DNA from: Nitrososphaerota archaeon
GTDB lineage: Archaea > Thermoproteota > Bathyarchaeia > Bathyarchaeales > Bathycorpusculaceae
Direction: 5' to 3'
Assembly (NCBI GenBank): GCA_031274765.1
Contig: JAISPR010000049.1
Location: 1 to 41,068 of the forward strand
Length of the DNA: 41,068 nucleotides
Shown: positions 17,191 through 25,862 of the stretch, piece by piece
Numbering within the stretch: the first letter of the stretch is position 1
Layout: each line of letters opens with the position of its first letter
Notes under the pieces: generated by a model
What the model saw: only the letters and a program-made list of their open reading frames with translations
Database searches by the model: none
What the model was told of the DNA's origin: nothing
Position numbers and translations under genes: made by a program

Positions 17191-17838
17191 TTATAAGCTT
17201 GATCGAACCGCGCCTGTAGCAAATGATTTGGCGTTCATTCTATTCTTGAATAGTTTGGCTCCAGCAATCACGCCCAATGCAACAAAGCAAGCCAGGAGTG
17301 CAGCCAAGCCAGCTAAACCATATTCGGGTATGACAAATGGATCAGTGGGAGTGCCCTTGTGATGTCCACTAATGTTAAACTGACCAGGTTGTGCTTCGGT
17401 TGTTTCTACAAAGCAATCGCTCTTGTTGTTGTTACCACTGTTAACATAGTCCAGTTCCCAACCGCCCGGTGCCACTATAACCCAACCAGGGTTATTACCA
17501 CCCGGATTTGTTGAGACCCCCATTGAAGGATCCCACGTAAACAGTTCGCCGTTAGTGAACTTTAGCTCCATCTTAGTCACTTTAGTAATGTCTCCTGTGT
17601 AAACAAGATGCCAGACACTTGGATCAGACAAATCTTGAATATCCTTTTCTTCCACTTGTGGGCAGTAGAATACGTTGGTCCATTTTTCTGTAAAGTCATT
17701 CCCAGTACCTTTGAGATAAACCGTTTGCGTGCTTGATTGACCAAATACTGTCAGCGGTAATAATGCACCAAAAAGACCAATAGTAAGCGCTAATGCAAAT
17801 ACCAATGATACATATTTTCGTGTTTTATACTTCATCAT
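17191..17838 (-). CDS. secreted surface protein with C-terminal PEYG-type sorting signal
   Basis: The 215-residue protein has an N-terminal signal peptide (basic start, then a hydrophobic core at about 10-32, likely cleaved near VFGQSS). A soluble domain of about 130 residues has two Cys (in VFYCPQ and SDCFVE), which could form a disulfide. The C-terminus has IPEYGLAG followed by a hydrophobic helix and a basic tail, the tripartite pattern of archaeal sorting signals (PEF/PEFG-CTERM type). AGGTGA lies four bases before the ATG at 17838. Its function is unknown; the protein is probably exported and anchored or processed at the surface. Confidence 0.7.
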   Translation of the reverse strand: MMKYKTRKYVSLVFALALTIGLFGALLPLTVFGQSSTQTVYLKGTGNDFTEKWTNVFYCPQVEEKDIQDLSDPSVWHLVYTGDITKVTKMELKFTNGELFTWDPSMGVSTNPGGNNPGWVIVAPGGWELDYVNSGNNNKSDCFVETTEAQPGQFNISGHHKGTPTDPFVIPEYGLAGLAALLACFVALGVIAGAKLFKNRMNAKSFATGAVRSSL

Positions 17839-18423
17839 ACTTCACCTAAACGTAACGTATACAAGACTATACTTTACGAATTAACGTCGTGTAGGCTAGC
17901 CGCATATTTACTTTGTGGTCACTTTATCTCAAAAAAACATTAGAACGTGCCCAAATCCAACAAAACCATCATAACTCAGCAAATACGTCAAACCACCAAA
18001 TACATCTTTTTGTTTCCATAGCCAAATTCATACAACCAACCAAAAACAATCAACAAAACAACCACAATACACCAACCAACAGAAACAACACAAAACATTT
18101 TTCCACTAAACAAATAAACAGAGACCAAAATCAAACTACAAACAAACCGCACAACAATCATTTTTCAGACCAAGTTAAAACGATGACAACACAAAACAAC
18201 ACCCAACAACCAGCATCATCAATTAAACAAATATTACCCTCATAAATATAAATTTCACAACATATTTTAATTCAGACAGCACCATTAGATATCATTATAA
18301 AAACCAGAGACGACAAACCAAACATAGACTAACTTGACGACATGTTTATAATTTGTCAGCCATAACAAAAAACAGGAACAAAAGATCCTTATAAGCCTCA
18401 ACTAAATAACACTATAGACACAC
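17839..18423. other. intergenic region with A/C-rich low-complexity tract
   Basis: From about 17930 to 18240 the plus strand is almost devoid of G and T runs and rich in CAA/AAC triplets. The open frame through it (Gln/Asn/Thr-rich) looks like a compositional artefact. The promoter of the following gene lies at the right end. Confidence 0.5.
18389..18395 (+). promoter_or_regulatory. TATA box for the gene at 18424
   Basis: TTATAAG lies 29-35 bases upstream of the ATG, placing transcription start within a few bases of the start codon. The transcript is probably nearly leaderless. Confidence 0.55.
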
Positions 18424-19188
18424 ATGAAACAGTTTTTGTTAACCCCCTCAGCAGGAAAGCACCTAATCGCAAAAGCCCTCATCGTTCACCCCGCCATTCA
18501 AAACGCCCTAAAAAGCGGCACCCTTGTCATAGTTGCAGGAACTACAAACGGCTATTTGGCCGAAGAAATTCTAAATAACCTCAACATCAAAGGTTTTTCG
18601 CGGCAACGATTTTTTCGCGGCATTACGCTTCCACCCGATAAAACCATAACCAATCAAGGTCGCTTAGCTGATGAGAGTCAATTTCCAGGAGACATAATCA
18701 TCTCAAAAAATACGTGGCAAAAAGGCAAAACCATAGAAGATGTTGCAGATACTCTCACCAAGGGAGATGTCATCGTTAAAGGTGCCAACGCCATTGATTT
18801 GGTACATAAACAAGCAGCACTTCTAATTGGGCATCCTAAAGCAGGAACCGCAGGATTAGCTTTACCGGCAGTTTTTGGGAGACGGGTAAAGCTCATAGTA
18901 GCTGCAGGCTTAGAGAAGCGCATAACAGGTGATCTCCATCGCATAGCATTAAAAATCAATGAATGTGATACAGAGGGTTACCGGTTTATGCCTTTGCCAG
19001 GGGAATTATTTACAGAGCTAGAGGCATTCAAACTACTCTGTGGGGTTGATGCTGAACTGATTGCCGCAGGAGGAGTTAACGGTGCAGAGGGAGCCTGTTG
19101 GATAGCTGTGTCGGGCTCAATAGATCAGGAGCAAGCGGCCAAAAAAATCTATACAAAGATAGCTAACGAATCGTCTTTTACGCTTTAA
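18424..19188 (+). CDS. conserved-looking archaeal protein of unknown function
   Basis: The 254-residue soluble protein starts at ATG 18424 behind a TATA box and lacks a clear ribosome binding site. It has alternating strand/helix segments and Gly-rich turns: LLTPSAGKHLIAKAL near the start, LVIVAGTTNGYLAEE (about 34-48), KGANAIDL (about 119-126), GHPKAGTAGLALPAVFGRR (about 136-154) and a late IAAGGVNGAEGA. This suggests a Rossmann-like or nucleotide-binding fold, but I cannot assign a family. It converges on the hemD end of the tetrapyrrole operon, separated by repeats, so a functional link is not shown. Confidence 0.6.
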   Translation: MKQFLLTPSAGKHLIAKALIVHPAIQNALKSGTLVIVAGTTNGYLAEEILNNLNIKGFSRQRFFRGITLPPDKTITNQGRLADESQFPGDIIISKNTWQKGKTIEDVADTLTKGDVIVKGANAIDLVHKQAALLIGHPKAGTAGLALPAVFGRRVKLIVAAGLEKRITGDLHRIALKINECDTEGYRFMPLPGELFTELEAFKLLCGVDAELIAAGGVNGAEGACWIAVSGSIDQEQAAKKIYTKIANESSFTL

Positions 19189-19268
19189 TTATCAGTCAGA
19201 TAGATGTCATACCGTAACAGACCACCAACTGTTTTCTGGAGCATATTTGAACATGATAAGGTCATATT

Positions 19269-19383
19269 TCAATCTACACAAAAAGTCAAAAAACAATAAC
19301 TAAACACTCCAGACAACGCATATCCCCCTCTATTGCTATATGTAGTGGCCTTGGTGAATTTTATGAGTTTTTGCGCAGTCTGA
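19269..19383 (-). mobile_element. MITE family D, copy 2 (115 bp)
   Basis: It matches the reverse complement of 11649-11764 over its whole length, from TCAATCTACACAAAAAGTC to TTTTTGCGCAGTCTGA, including TATTGCTATATGTAGTGG and GAATTTTAT blocks. Confidence 0.75.
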
Positions 19384-19732
19384 TTTTAAGAAATATTTAT
19401 AGATAACATTTTTTTAAATTGTAACAACAAGTTAAGTGATGTTATAGTATATTAATTTAAATTTTGCCATATACTATAAAGGTTATTTTGACATAAAGAT
19501 CCACAAGAAGCCGCCTTAAAATACAAACAAAACGGACACACCACAAAACAAACCCGCAAACCTTAACAGTTCAAAACAAACCTGTAGCTACAGGGTAGCC
19601 TAAAAACAAAAAACAGACCACCACCAACCCAAAAAACACAACCCACAAAAAAATCACCCCAAAAACTAAAAACCTACACAGAACAACACCCCAAAGCCTA
19701 CCTAAGAGATGGCCCAACAATTCAACAACACA

Positions 19733-19848
19733 CCCCCCAGACTGTCAGAAAACTAACAAAAATCCCAGAAAAACAAAAAAAGAACTGTTTTTATCCGTCC
19801 GTTTACACCAAAAACACAAAAAATTCTAGTTTTCAGACAGTCTCCCCC
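19733..19848 (-). mobile_element. MITE family C, copy (116 bp)
   Basis: It runs from CCCCCCAGACTGTCAGAAAA to CAGACAGTCTCCCCC and is the same length as, and inverted to, the copy at 16832-16947. The termini AGACTGTCAGAAAACTA and TAGTTTTCAGACAGTCT form near-perfect inverted repeats. Confidence 0.8.
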
Positions 19849-20008
19849 GCAATCTACAACGCTTAGTCAAACACAAATTAACACGTAAAAAACTTTCATC
19901 TACAGCAAAAAAGCCCCCAAAATCGACAAGCCTTTTCAACCCCGCTAAACAAGGTTTCAAAAGCAAACCGCACCCATATTAGCGAATACGTCATACAAAA
20001 GACTTAAC

Positions 20009-20145
20009 ATGCGAATACACTTAGCATCCAGAGGAAAACGCGTCAAAGACACCACGAGACGGAAATTTACTGCTCAACGTAGTGAGAAGTCTATTTATGG
20101 CGAAGTGACGGTTCTATTGCCATGTGCACTCAACTATGAGGGAGA
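20009..20145 (+). pseudogene. possible transposase C-terminal fragment (tentative)
   Basis: The frame reads MRIHLASRGKRVKDTTRRKF and continues with QRSEKSIYGEV. That resembles the RGKR...R.E..YG pattern near the end of some DDE transposases, but the match is from memory and weak. The frame then runs into a family C element. If real, it would be the only trace of a transposase in the window. Confidence 0.25.
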
Positions 20146-20243
20146 CTACTTAAAAACTAGAATTTTTGTGTTTTTAATAAAACGGACGAAAAAAAGGTTC
20201 TTTTCTGGTTTTTATCGGTTGCTAGTTCTTTGACATCCCAGAG
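20139..20243 (+). mobile_element. MITE family C, diverged copy
   Basis: GGGAGACTACTTAAAAACTA, then AATTTTTGTG, AAACGGACG and a closing GCTAGTTCTTTGACATC follow the family C block order. Several terminal bases have changed. Confidence 0.55.
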
Positions 20244-20445
20244 GTCTTGCGAAAGGGGGATATCTATTTTGAGCCATGTAATTTTTAAACTATGCCGCCA
20301 TAATTCAGCTGACAGAAAATCAATTAGTTTAATTTTTACATACTATAACATAAAATAGAGAACACATAAAACAAAATACTCACATACGTTAATAAAAAAA
20401 TTACAAATAAAAAACAACACACCACTCAACTATCAATCGCCACAC

Positions 20446-20452
20446 AAAAAAA
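20446..20452 (-). terminator. T-tract terminator after hemD
   Basis: A run of seven T on the minus strand begins one base after the hemD stop codon, the typical archaeal intrinsic signal. It would end the seven-gene left operon. Confidence 0.55.
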
Positions 20453-20453
20453 G

Positions 20454-21278
20454 TTAGGGTTTAGCCCAGTGCCTGGCAAGCGCGTCAAGGGCACTATCAA
20501 AGAGGTAATCATCGGGCACGACGTCAACTTTTATGGCGAGCTCGTTTAGGGCTTGAGCGGTGGTGGGTCCAATGGCAACAATGGTCACTTGTTTGGCAAG
20601 AATCTGTCGGAGCTGTTCTAGGGGTGCTTTTTCGGTGAGCATTTGGAATATGTTTTTAGCGCTCAACCCGCTCCCAAACAATATGGCACTTATGTATCCC
20701 GCGGATAGATCGTTGTAGAATTTTGTTTTAAGGGCCTCATCTATGGGCAAGCCTGACTCGTAAACATAGATTTCCTCCACATCTGCACCCATCTGTCGAA
20801 GGGTATTGGTCAGGATAGGGGAAGCATTGCTAGTACGAGGAATACGGAATTTTTTGCCTCGGATATCTGTGTTAGAAAGTGCTTCAAGTAAGCCGTCGCT
20901 GCTGTATTTTTGTGGAATCATATCCACATAAACACCTGTAGCCATTAGAGCTTCAGCGGTTTTAGGACCGACCGCTATAACAGAGGATTTTTTTAATCCT
21001 AAATAGAGCTGACTTGTCTGCTGTATATCTTTTGCAGCACTAAAGAGATGTTTGACTCCATTGGTACTCATTAAAACTACATAGTCCACGGTACCTTCTT
21101 GGAGTTCAAGTATGAATTTTTTGAGCGGCTCTTGGTTGCTTAGGGGTTTGATTTCGATAGCTGGGATGTAGTAGGGGATACCTCCCTTTGCTCTAATAAG
21201 TGCCCCTGCCTCGTTGGCTTGTTCTGCAGGGCGGGTTATAGCGATGACGCGTTCTCTTAGAGGGCTTTTTTGAACCAT
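20454..21278 (-). CDS. hemD: uroporphyrinogen-III synthase
   Basis: It cyclises hydroxymethylbilane with inversion of ring D to give uroporphyrinogen III in the cytoplasm. The 274 residues have the two-domain HemD layout, with the N-terminal VIAITRPAEQA (11-21), VVLMSTNGVKHLF around 67-79, and the late ILFGSGLSAK and VAIGPTTAQALNE segments. HemD is poorly conserved and has no absolute catalytic motif, so operon position is part of the evidence. The start overlaps the cobA end by 22 bases. It is the last gene of the left operon, with a T-tract directly after the stop. Confidence 0.9.
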   Translation of the reverse strand: MVQKSPLRERVIAITRPAEQANEAGALIRAKGGIPYYIPAIEIKPLSNQEPLKKFILELQEGTVDYVVLMSTNGVKHLFSAAKDIQQTSQLYLGLKKSSVIAVGPKTAEALMATGVYVDMIPQKYSSDGLLEALSNTDIRGKKFRIPRTSNASPILTNTLRQMGADVEEIYVYESGLPIDEALKTKFYNDLSAGYISAILFGSGLSAKNIFQMLTEKAPLEQLRQILAKQVTIVAIGPTTAQALNELAIKVDVVPDDYLFDSALDALARHWAKP

Positions 21279-22012
21279 GATAATTTCCTGCCTAATTTGG
21301 CGACGTCTCCAATAACGATAACAGAGGGCGGTTTGAGGTCGTGGTCTTGTGCTTCTTTTAGGATGGTTCCCAAAGTAGCAATGAGGGTGCGTTGTTGAGG
21401 AAGAGTTCCTGACTCGACCATAGCAACGGGTTTTTGTGGGTCTATACCGCCGGATAAGAGTTTTTCAACAATGCCTCTGAGCGATTCAACACCCATGAGG
21501 ATAACTACGGTGTCAACGGCGTGTGCGATTTTTATCCAGTTTATGGGTTTTTCTGCATCTCCTGCGCGGTGTCCGGTGATGATAGCAACTGATGCAGCAT
21601 AGTCGCGGTGTGTGAGGGGTATACCTGCGTAGGCTGGTGCGGCAACTGAGGAGCTGATTCCAGGTACATACTCAAATTCTATACCCTCGGCGTGTAATGC
21701 TTCGGCTTCTTCGCCGCCTCTGCCAAATATGAAGGGGTCGCCGCCTTTGAGCCGCACCACTTTGCCGCCCTGTTTTGCTTTTTCTATTATGAGTTCGGTG
21801 ATTTTGTCTTGGGGTACTTCGTGGAGTCCAGTGCGTTTACCCACGAAAATGCATTCTGCTTTGGCGGGTGCCATTGCGAGGATGTCTTTGTTTACACCCA
21901 GGCGGTCATAGATGATTACGTCCGCAGATTTTATTATCTCGACTGCTTTAACGGTGAGCAAATTAGGATCGCCAGGACCGGCGCCTACAAGAAACACTCT
22001 ACCATACACCAT
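21257..22012 (-). CDS. cobA: uroporphyrinogen-III C-methyltransferase (SUMT)
   Basis: It transfers two methyl groups from SAM to uroporphyrinogen III to make precorrin-2, the branch point to cobalamin and sirohaem. From ATG 22012 it has 251 residues: the SAM-binding GAGPGDP at 10-16, RLKGGDPFIFGRGGEE at about 87-102 and the PGISS motif. I choose 22012 rather than the upstream frame start at 22036 because GGAGA lies about seven bases before it and the family begins directly at this strand. It overlaps the hemC end by 14 bases and hemD by 22. Confidence 0.93.
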   Translation of the reverse strand: MVYGRVFLVGAGPGDPNLLTVKAVEIIKSADVIIYDRLGVNKDILAMAPAKAECIFVGKRTGLHEVPQDKITELIIEKAKQGGKVVRLKGGDPFIFGRGGEEAEALHAEGIEFEYVPGISSSVAAPAYAGIPLTHRDYAASVAIITGHRAGDAEKPINWIKIAHAVDTVVILMGVESLRGIVEKLLSGGIDPQKPVAMVESGTLPQQRTLIATLGTILKEAQDHDLKPPSVIVIGDVAKLGRKLSWFKKAL

Positions 22013-22934
22013 ACTTTTCTCTCCATTGTTTCTCAAATTCTTTGGCGCCCTGCTTGATTAGTTCTTCGCCTACAACGGTGCCCAGTTCTATGGCTTGGCT
22101 TAGGGTGCCCTTGGTTTGGGCGCTGATTTTTTGGTGGTCATTGAGTGAGAAGAGGCTGCCAAAAAGGGTGAGGCTGTCTCCTTGGGCTTTGGCGACTGCG
22201 CCGATGGGGACACGACAGCCGCCTTCGAGTTTGAGGACTAAACTGCGCTCAGCTGTGATTTCAGCTCGACTTTGGGCGTCTTCGATGGATTGTAGTAGGG
22301 TGATGATTTTGGTGTTGCCTTCTTTTGCAGTGAGAGCAATTGCGCCTTGTCCTGCGGCTGAGGGAAATTGTTCTTGGGGTAAACGTTGAGTGATTTTGTT
22401 TACGATGTCCATGCGTTCTAAACCGGCTTCGGCAAGAACTATACCGGCGAGTTCGCCGTTACAGACTTTGCTGATGCGGGTATCAATGTTGCCGCGGATG
22501 GGTTGGACCTCAAGATCGGGGCGGAGATATTTGATTTCGGCTAAGCGCCGCAAGCTGCCGGTGCCAATAGTGGCTTGGTGGGGTAGAGCAGTAAAGGGGA
22601 TATTGTTGTGGGAAATGAACACATCGTTTGGTGAGTCCCGTTTGGGGATTGCAGCTATTACTGTTCCAGTTTGTAGCTCTACAATGGGTACATCTTTTAG
22701 GCTATGTATAGCAAAGTCGATTTCGCCGCTGACAACCTGTTGGTCGATTTCCCGTTCAAATATGCCTTTGGCGTCGATGCTAAAGAGGGGTTTGCCGTGT
22801 TCTTTGTCGCCCATTGTATGGATGATTTTAAGTTCAAATTCTATGTGGGGGTTTTTTGTTTTTATCCAATTCAGGGTGCGATTTGTCTGTGCGAGTGCAA
22901 GTTTACTTCCTCGGGTGCCAACAATGAGTTTCAT
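21999..22934 (-). CDS. hemC: hydroxymethylbilane synthase (porphobilinogen deaminase)
   Basis: It polymerises four porphobilinogens into hydroxymethylbilane. The 311 residues include the start MKLIVGTRGSKLALAQT, the catalytic Asp81 in HSLKDVP, the basic GTGSLRR (125-131) and the dipyrromethane-cofactor Cys240 in LEGGCRVPIG. All key residues appear present. The start overlaps the hemL stop by ATGA, so translation is probably coupled. Confidence 0.96.
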   Translation of the reverse strand: MKLIVGTRGSKLALAQTNRTLNWIKTKNPHIEFELKIIHTMGDKEHGKPLFSIDAKGIFEREIDQQVVSGEIDFAIHSLKDVPIVELQTGTVIAAIPKRDSPNDVFISHNNIPFTALPHQATIGTGSLRRLAEIKYLRPDLEVQPIRGNIDTRISKVCNGELAGIVLAEAGLERMDIVNKITQRLPQEQFPSAAGQGAIALTAKEGNTKIITLLQSIEDAQSRAEITAERSLVLKLEGGCRVPIGAVAKAQGDSLTLFGSLFSLNDHQKISAQTKGTLSQAIELGTVVGEELIKQGAKEFEKQWREKYGVW

Positions 22935-24232
22935 GAGGGGTTCCTCGTTTTAGCTGCTACACAGAGAGCTTTGTCAAAAGCGTTTATGGTGAATTTGAGG
23001 TCGTCTTTTGTGTGTGCTGTTGAGACAAAACAGGTTTCGTATTGAGAGGGGGGGATAAACACCCCCTGTTTTAGCAGTTCGTGGAAGTAGGCAGAAAATA
23101 GTGCAGTGTCGCTTTGTTTGGCGTGGGTGTAATTAGTTATGTCTTGGGGGGTAAAAAATATTTGATACAGTGAGGCGATGCTGTGGACCTGTAGGGGTAA
23201 TTTGTATGTGGCTGCTTGGTCGGTGAGAGCTTTTTTTAGTTCAGAGGTATGCTTTTCAAGTGTGGGGTAGATTTGGTTTTGATTTTTAGTGAGATGATTA
23301 AGAATAGCTATGCCGGCGGTAACTGAAACTGGATTGCCGCTAAACGTCCCTGCCTGATACACGCTGCCTGCGGGGCTGATGTTTTGCATTATTTGTTTTT
23401 TTCCGCCAAACGCGGCCAAGGGAAAACCACCGCCCAAAACCTTACCCAGTGTTGCCAGGTCGGGTTTGACATCAAAATATTTCTGTGCACCCCCCAAAGA
23501 GAGGCGAAACCCAGTAATGATTTCATCAAATATCAAAACAGAATCATACTGATGGGTTATTTTCCGCAAGCTTGGCAGATAATTTTTTTGGGGCAAAATC
23601 AAACCCACATTAGCCACTACAGGTTCAACTATCACAGCCGCAATGTTTGCACCTTCAACTTTGAAAACATTCTCCAGAGCATCTATATCGTTGTAGGGCA
23701 ACACGATAGTATTTTGAGTGGTTTCTTGGGGAACACCCAACGAATTGGGAACCCCAAAGGTTGCAGCCCCTGAACCGGCTTTAACCAGCACACTATCATG
23801 ACTACCATGGAAGCAGCCATCAAATTTAATGATTTTTTTACGATTAGTGTAGCCTCTGGCGGCACGAATAGCATGCATAGTTGCCTCAGTTCCAGTGTTT
23901 ACCAACCGCATCATCTCCATACAAGGAGAAACATTACTAAGAGTCTCGGCGAATTGGACCTCGAGCTCTGTTGGGGTACCATAGAGAGTTCCTCTTGGAA
24001 GCTGAGTTTTTATGGCTGTGAGAATTTCTGGGTGAGCATGCCCCAAGAGAAGAGCCCCATAGGCCATACAGTAATCGGTGTATTTTTTTCCATCGGCATC
24101 ATAGAGTTTTGAACCCTGGGCACATTCTACAAAGAAAGGGTAGGGATCAAAGGCTCGAACAGGACTGTTTACGCCGCCGGGCAGAATTTTTTTGGCTCTC
24201 TCATAGAGCGCCATAGATTTGGATTCAGTCAA
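22931..24232 (-). CDS. hemL: glutamate-1-semialdehyde 2,1-aminomutase
   Basis: It converts glutamate-1-semialdehyde to 5-aminolevulinate using PLP. The 433 residues are of family length. The Schiff-base Lys264 lies in TLGKVLGGGFPLAA, and the motifs LPGGVNSPVRAF (17-28), NTGTEATMHAIRAAR (112-126) and FDEIITGFR (235-243) are present. Overlaps of ATGA with hemB before it and hemC after it show tight operon packing. It works with HemA, which sits at the head of the divergent operon. Confidence 0.97.
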   Translation of the reverse strand: MTESKSMALYERAKKILPGGVNSPVRAFDPYPFFVECAQGSKLYDADGKKYTDYCMAYGALLLGHAHPEILTAIKTQLPRGTLYGTPTELEVQFAETLSNVSPCMEMMRLVNTGTEATMHAIRAARGYTNRKKIIKFDGCFHGSHDSVLVKAGSGAATFGVPNSLGVPQETTQNTIVLPYNDIDALENVFKVEGANIAAVIVEPVVANVGLILPQKNYLPSLRKITHQYDSVLIFDEIITGFRLSLGGAQKYFDVKPDLATLGKVLGGGFPLAAFGGKKQIMQNISPAGSVYQAGTFSGNPVSVTAGIAILNHLTKNQNQIYPTLEKHTSELKKALTDQAATYKLPLQVHSIASLYQIFFTPQDITNYTHAKQSDTALFSAYFHELLKQGVFIPPSQYETCFVSTAHTKDDLKFTINAFDKALCVAAKTRNPS

Positions 24233-25209
24233 GGAAGAGTCATCCAGGTTTTTGCATTTTTTGCATGGTAAGTTATAATGAGATCAGCACCAGCGCGTTT
24301 AATACTTGTCAAGATTTCGCGGGTGAGGATTTTTTCATCTATCCAACCATTTTGTGCTGCCGCTTTAACCATGCTGTATTCACCGCTTACATTGTAGGCG
24401 ACAACTGGCACATTAAAGTTGGCTTTGGCCAAAGCGATAATATCAAGATATGCCAGGGCAGGTTTTATCATTATCATGTCTGCACCTTCTGCGATGTCGA
24501 GTTCAATTTCGCGGAGGGCTTCTTGTTGGCTACCAGGGCTCATTTGGTAACTTTGGCGGTTGCCAAATTTTGGTGTGGATTCTGCAGCGTCTCTAAAGGG
24601 GCCATAGAAGCCAGAAGCATATTTGGCGGCGTATGCAATAATTGAAATCTGGGAGTAGCCTTCTTGGTCAAGAGCTTCTCGGATTGCTGCAATTTGGCCA
24701 TCCATCATGGCCGAGGGCGCAACGATATCTATGCCGGCTTGAGCATAGCTAACAGCGGTTTTTGCGAGCAGAGCTATGGTAGGGTCGTTTTGGACTTCGT
24801 TATCTTTGATTATACCGCAGTGGCCATGTGTTGTATATTCACAAAGACAAACATCACCAATGACTACAAGTTCGTTGCCATAAGTTTTTTTGAGACTACA
24901 AATAGCTTGTTGGACAATACCATTTTTAGCATAGGCGTTTGTGGCTTCGGGGTCTTTTTTGGCGGGTATGCCAAAGAGAAGTACGGCTTTGATACCTTGA
25001 TCTATTGCGGCTCGGGCCTCTTTGGTGACCATATTGAGGGGCACTCTGTTGTAGCCAGGCATTGAATTGATGGGAAGAGGCTCTTTGAGATCTTCTTCAA
25101 CAAATATGGGGTAGATTAGATGAGCAGGGTTTAGGGTGATGGGGTTTAGCATATCGCGTAGAACCTGAGTTTGGCGCAGTCTACGCATGCGTACAGAGGG
25201 AAAACTCAT
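24229..25209 (-). CDS. hemB: porphobilinogen synthase (5-aminolevulinate dehydratase)
   Basis: It condenses two 5-aminolevulinates into porphobilinogen. The 326-residue protein keeps the zinc-binding Cys set C121, C123 and C131 in DVCLCEYTTHGHC, which marks the zinc-dependent class. The two active-site lysines are K196 in AYAAKYASGFYGPFR and K249 in MIMIKPA. It overlaps the precorrin-2 dehydrogenase stop by ATGA. Confidence 0.97.
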   Translation of the reverse strand: MSFPSVRMRRLRQTQVLRDMLNPITLNPAHLIYPIFVEEDLKEPLPINSMPGYNRVPLNMVTKEARAAIDQGIKAVLLFGIPAKKDPEATNAYAKNGIVQQAICSLKKTYGNELVVIGDVCLCEYTTHGHCGIIKDNEVQNDPTIALLAKTAVSYAQAGIDIVAPSAMMDGQIAAIREALDQEGYSQISIIAYAAKYASGFYGPFRDAAESTPKFGNRQSYQMSPGSQQEALREIELDIAEGADMIMIKPALAYLDIIALAKANFNVPVVAYNVSGEYSMVKAAAQNGWIDEKILTREILTSIKRAGADLIITYHAKNAKTWMTLP

Positions 25210-25859
25210 GTTGATTCACCTTTTTCTATGAGGTTTAGGGCTAATTTTTGAGCCTCTGCAAGATTACCTTCCAAGAGAGCTCGTTTGATGTTCACGTTAT
25301 CTAATAGGGCATATAATAGTTTACGCCTATGGGTTGGATCATCAATTTTATTTTTTAGGGTACAACGGATATTTGTTTGTAATTCAATGGCTAGCAAATC
25401 CTGGGGGGTGATTAATTTTTCGATACGTTCACGAAGCACATGTGCCATAGCGGGGCTTTTGCCGCTGGTTGATATTGCGATTTTAACGCTACCTATTTTT
25501 ACGATAGCGGGTAGAATAAAATCACTAAGTGCAGGGTTATCAACCGCATATACCAAACAGCCATACTTTAGGGCAGCATCTATGAGGTCATGGTTTAGTT
25601 TACTATTATTAGTGGCGGCTAAGAGAACATCGGGTTTGGGGTTGAGACTGTTAAAAAAAACGTGAGCGTCTTTAATTTCGGTTTTGAGCAGGTTAACCTT
25701 TTTGGTTTCTGCGAGTTTGAGAGCCTCAGTGGAGAAGTCTTGGCTTATCATCCAAATCACAGCGTCCAAATCCAGAAAGCTTTGAACTTTACGGGTTGCT
25801 TCTTTTCCACCACCGATTACCAGTATGGTTTTACCATCAAGTTTGAGGTCAAGGAGCAA
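25206..25859 (-). CDS. precorrin-2 dehydrogenase (CysG N-terminal / Met8-like)
   Basis: It oxidises precorrin-2 to sirohydrochlorin with NAD+, and in some relatives inserts metal. The 217-residue protein has the NAD-binding VIGGGKEA (14-21), an Asp at 107 (YAVDNP) matching the catalytic Asp of the CysG/Met8 family, and STSGKSPAMAH (130-140). It has no methyltransferase domain; that activity is in the separate cobA. It starts three bases after the stop of the amidotransferase-ATPase. Its product feeds the CbiX part of the right operon. Confidence 0.92.
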   Translation of the reverse strand: MLLDLKLDGKTILVIGGGKEATRKVQSFLDLDAVIWMISQDFSTEALKLAETKKVNLLKTEIKDAHVFFNSLNPKPDVLLAATNNSKLNHDLIDAALKYGCLVYAVDNPALSDFILPAIVKIGSVKIAISTSGKSPAMAHVLRERIEKLITPQDLLAIELQTNIRCTLKNKIDDPTHRRKLLYALLDNVNIKRALLEGNLAEAQKLALNLIEKGEST

Positions 25860-25862
25860 GGG

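Larger units (their letters stand above)
19189..20453. other. 1.26-kb gene-poor region with MITEs
   Basis: It holds family D (19269-19383), family C (19733-19848 and 20139-20243), an A/C-rich tract (19500-19735) and a possible transposase fragment (20009-20145). The hemD-side terminator is at its right end. Confidence 0.55.

Noticed and set aside
17913-18245. 110-codon Gln/Asn/Thr-rich frame
   Set aside because: It is the translation of an A/C-rich tract; stops are rare there for compositional reasons.
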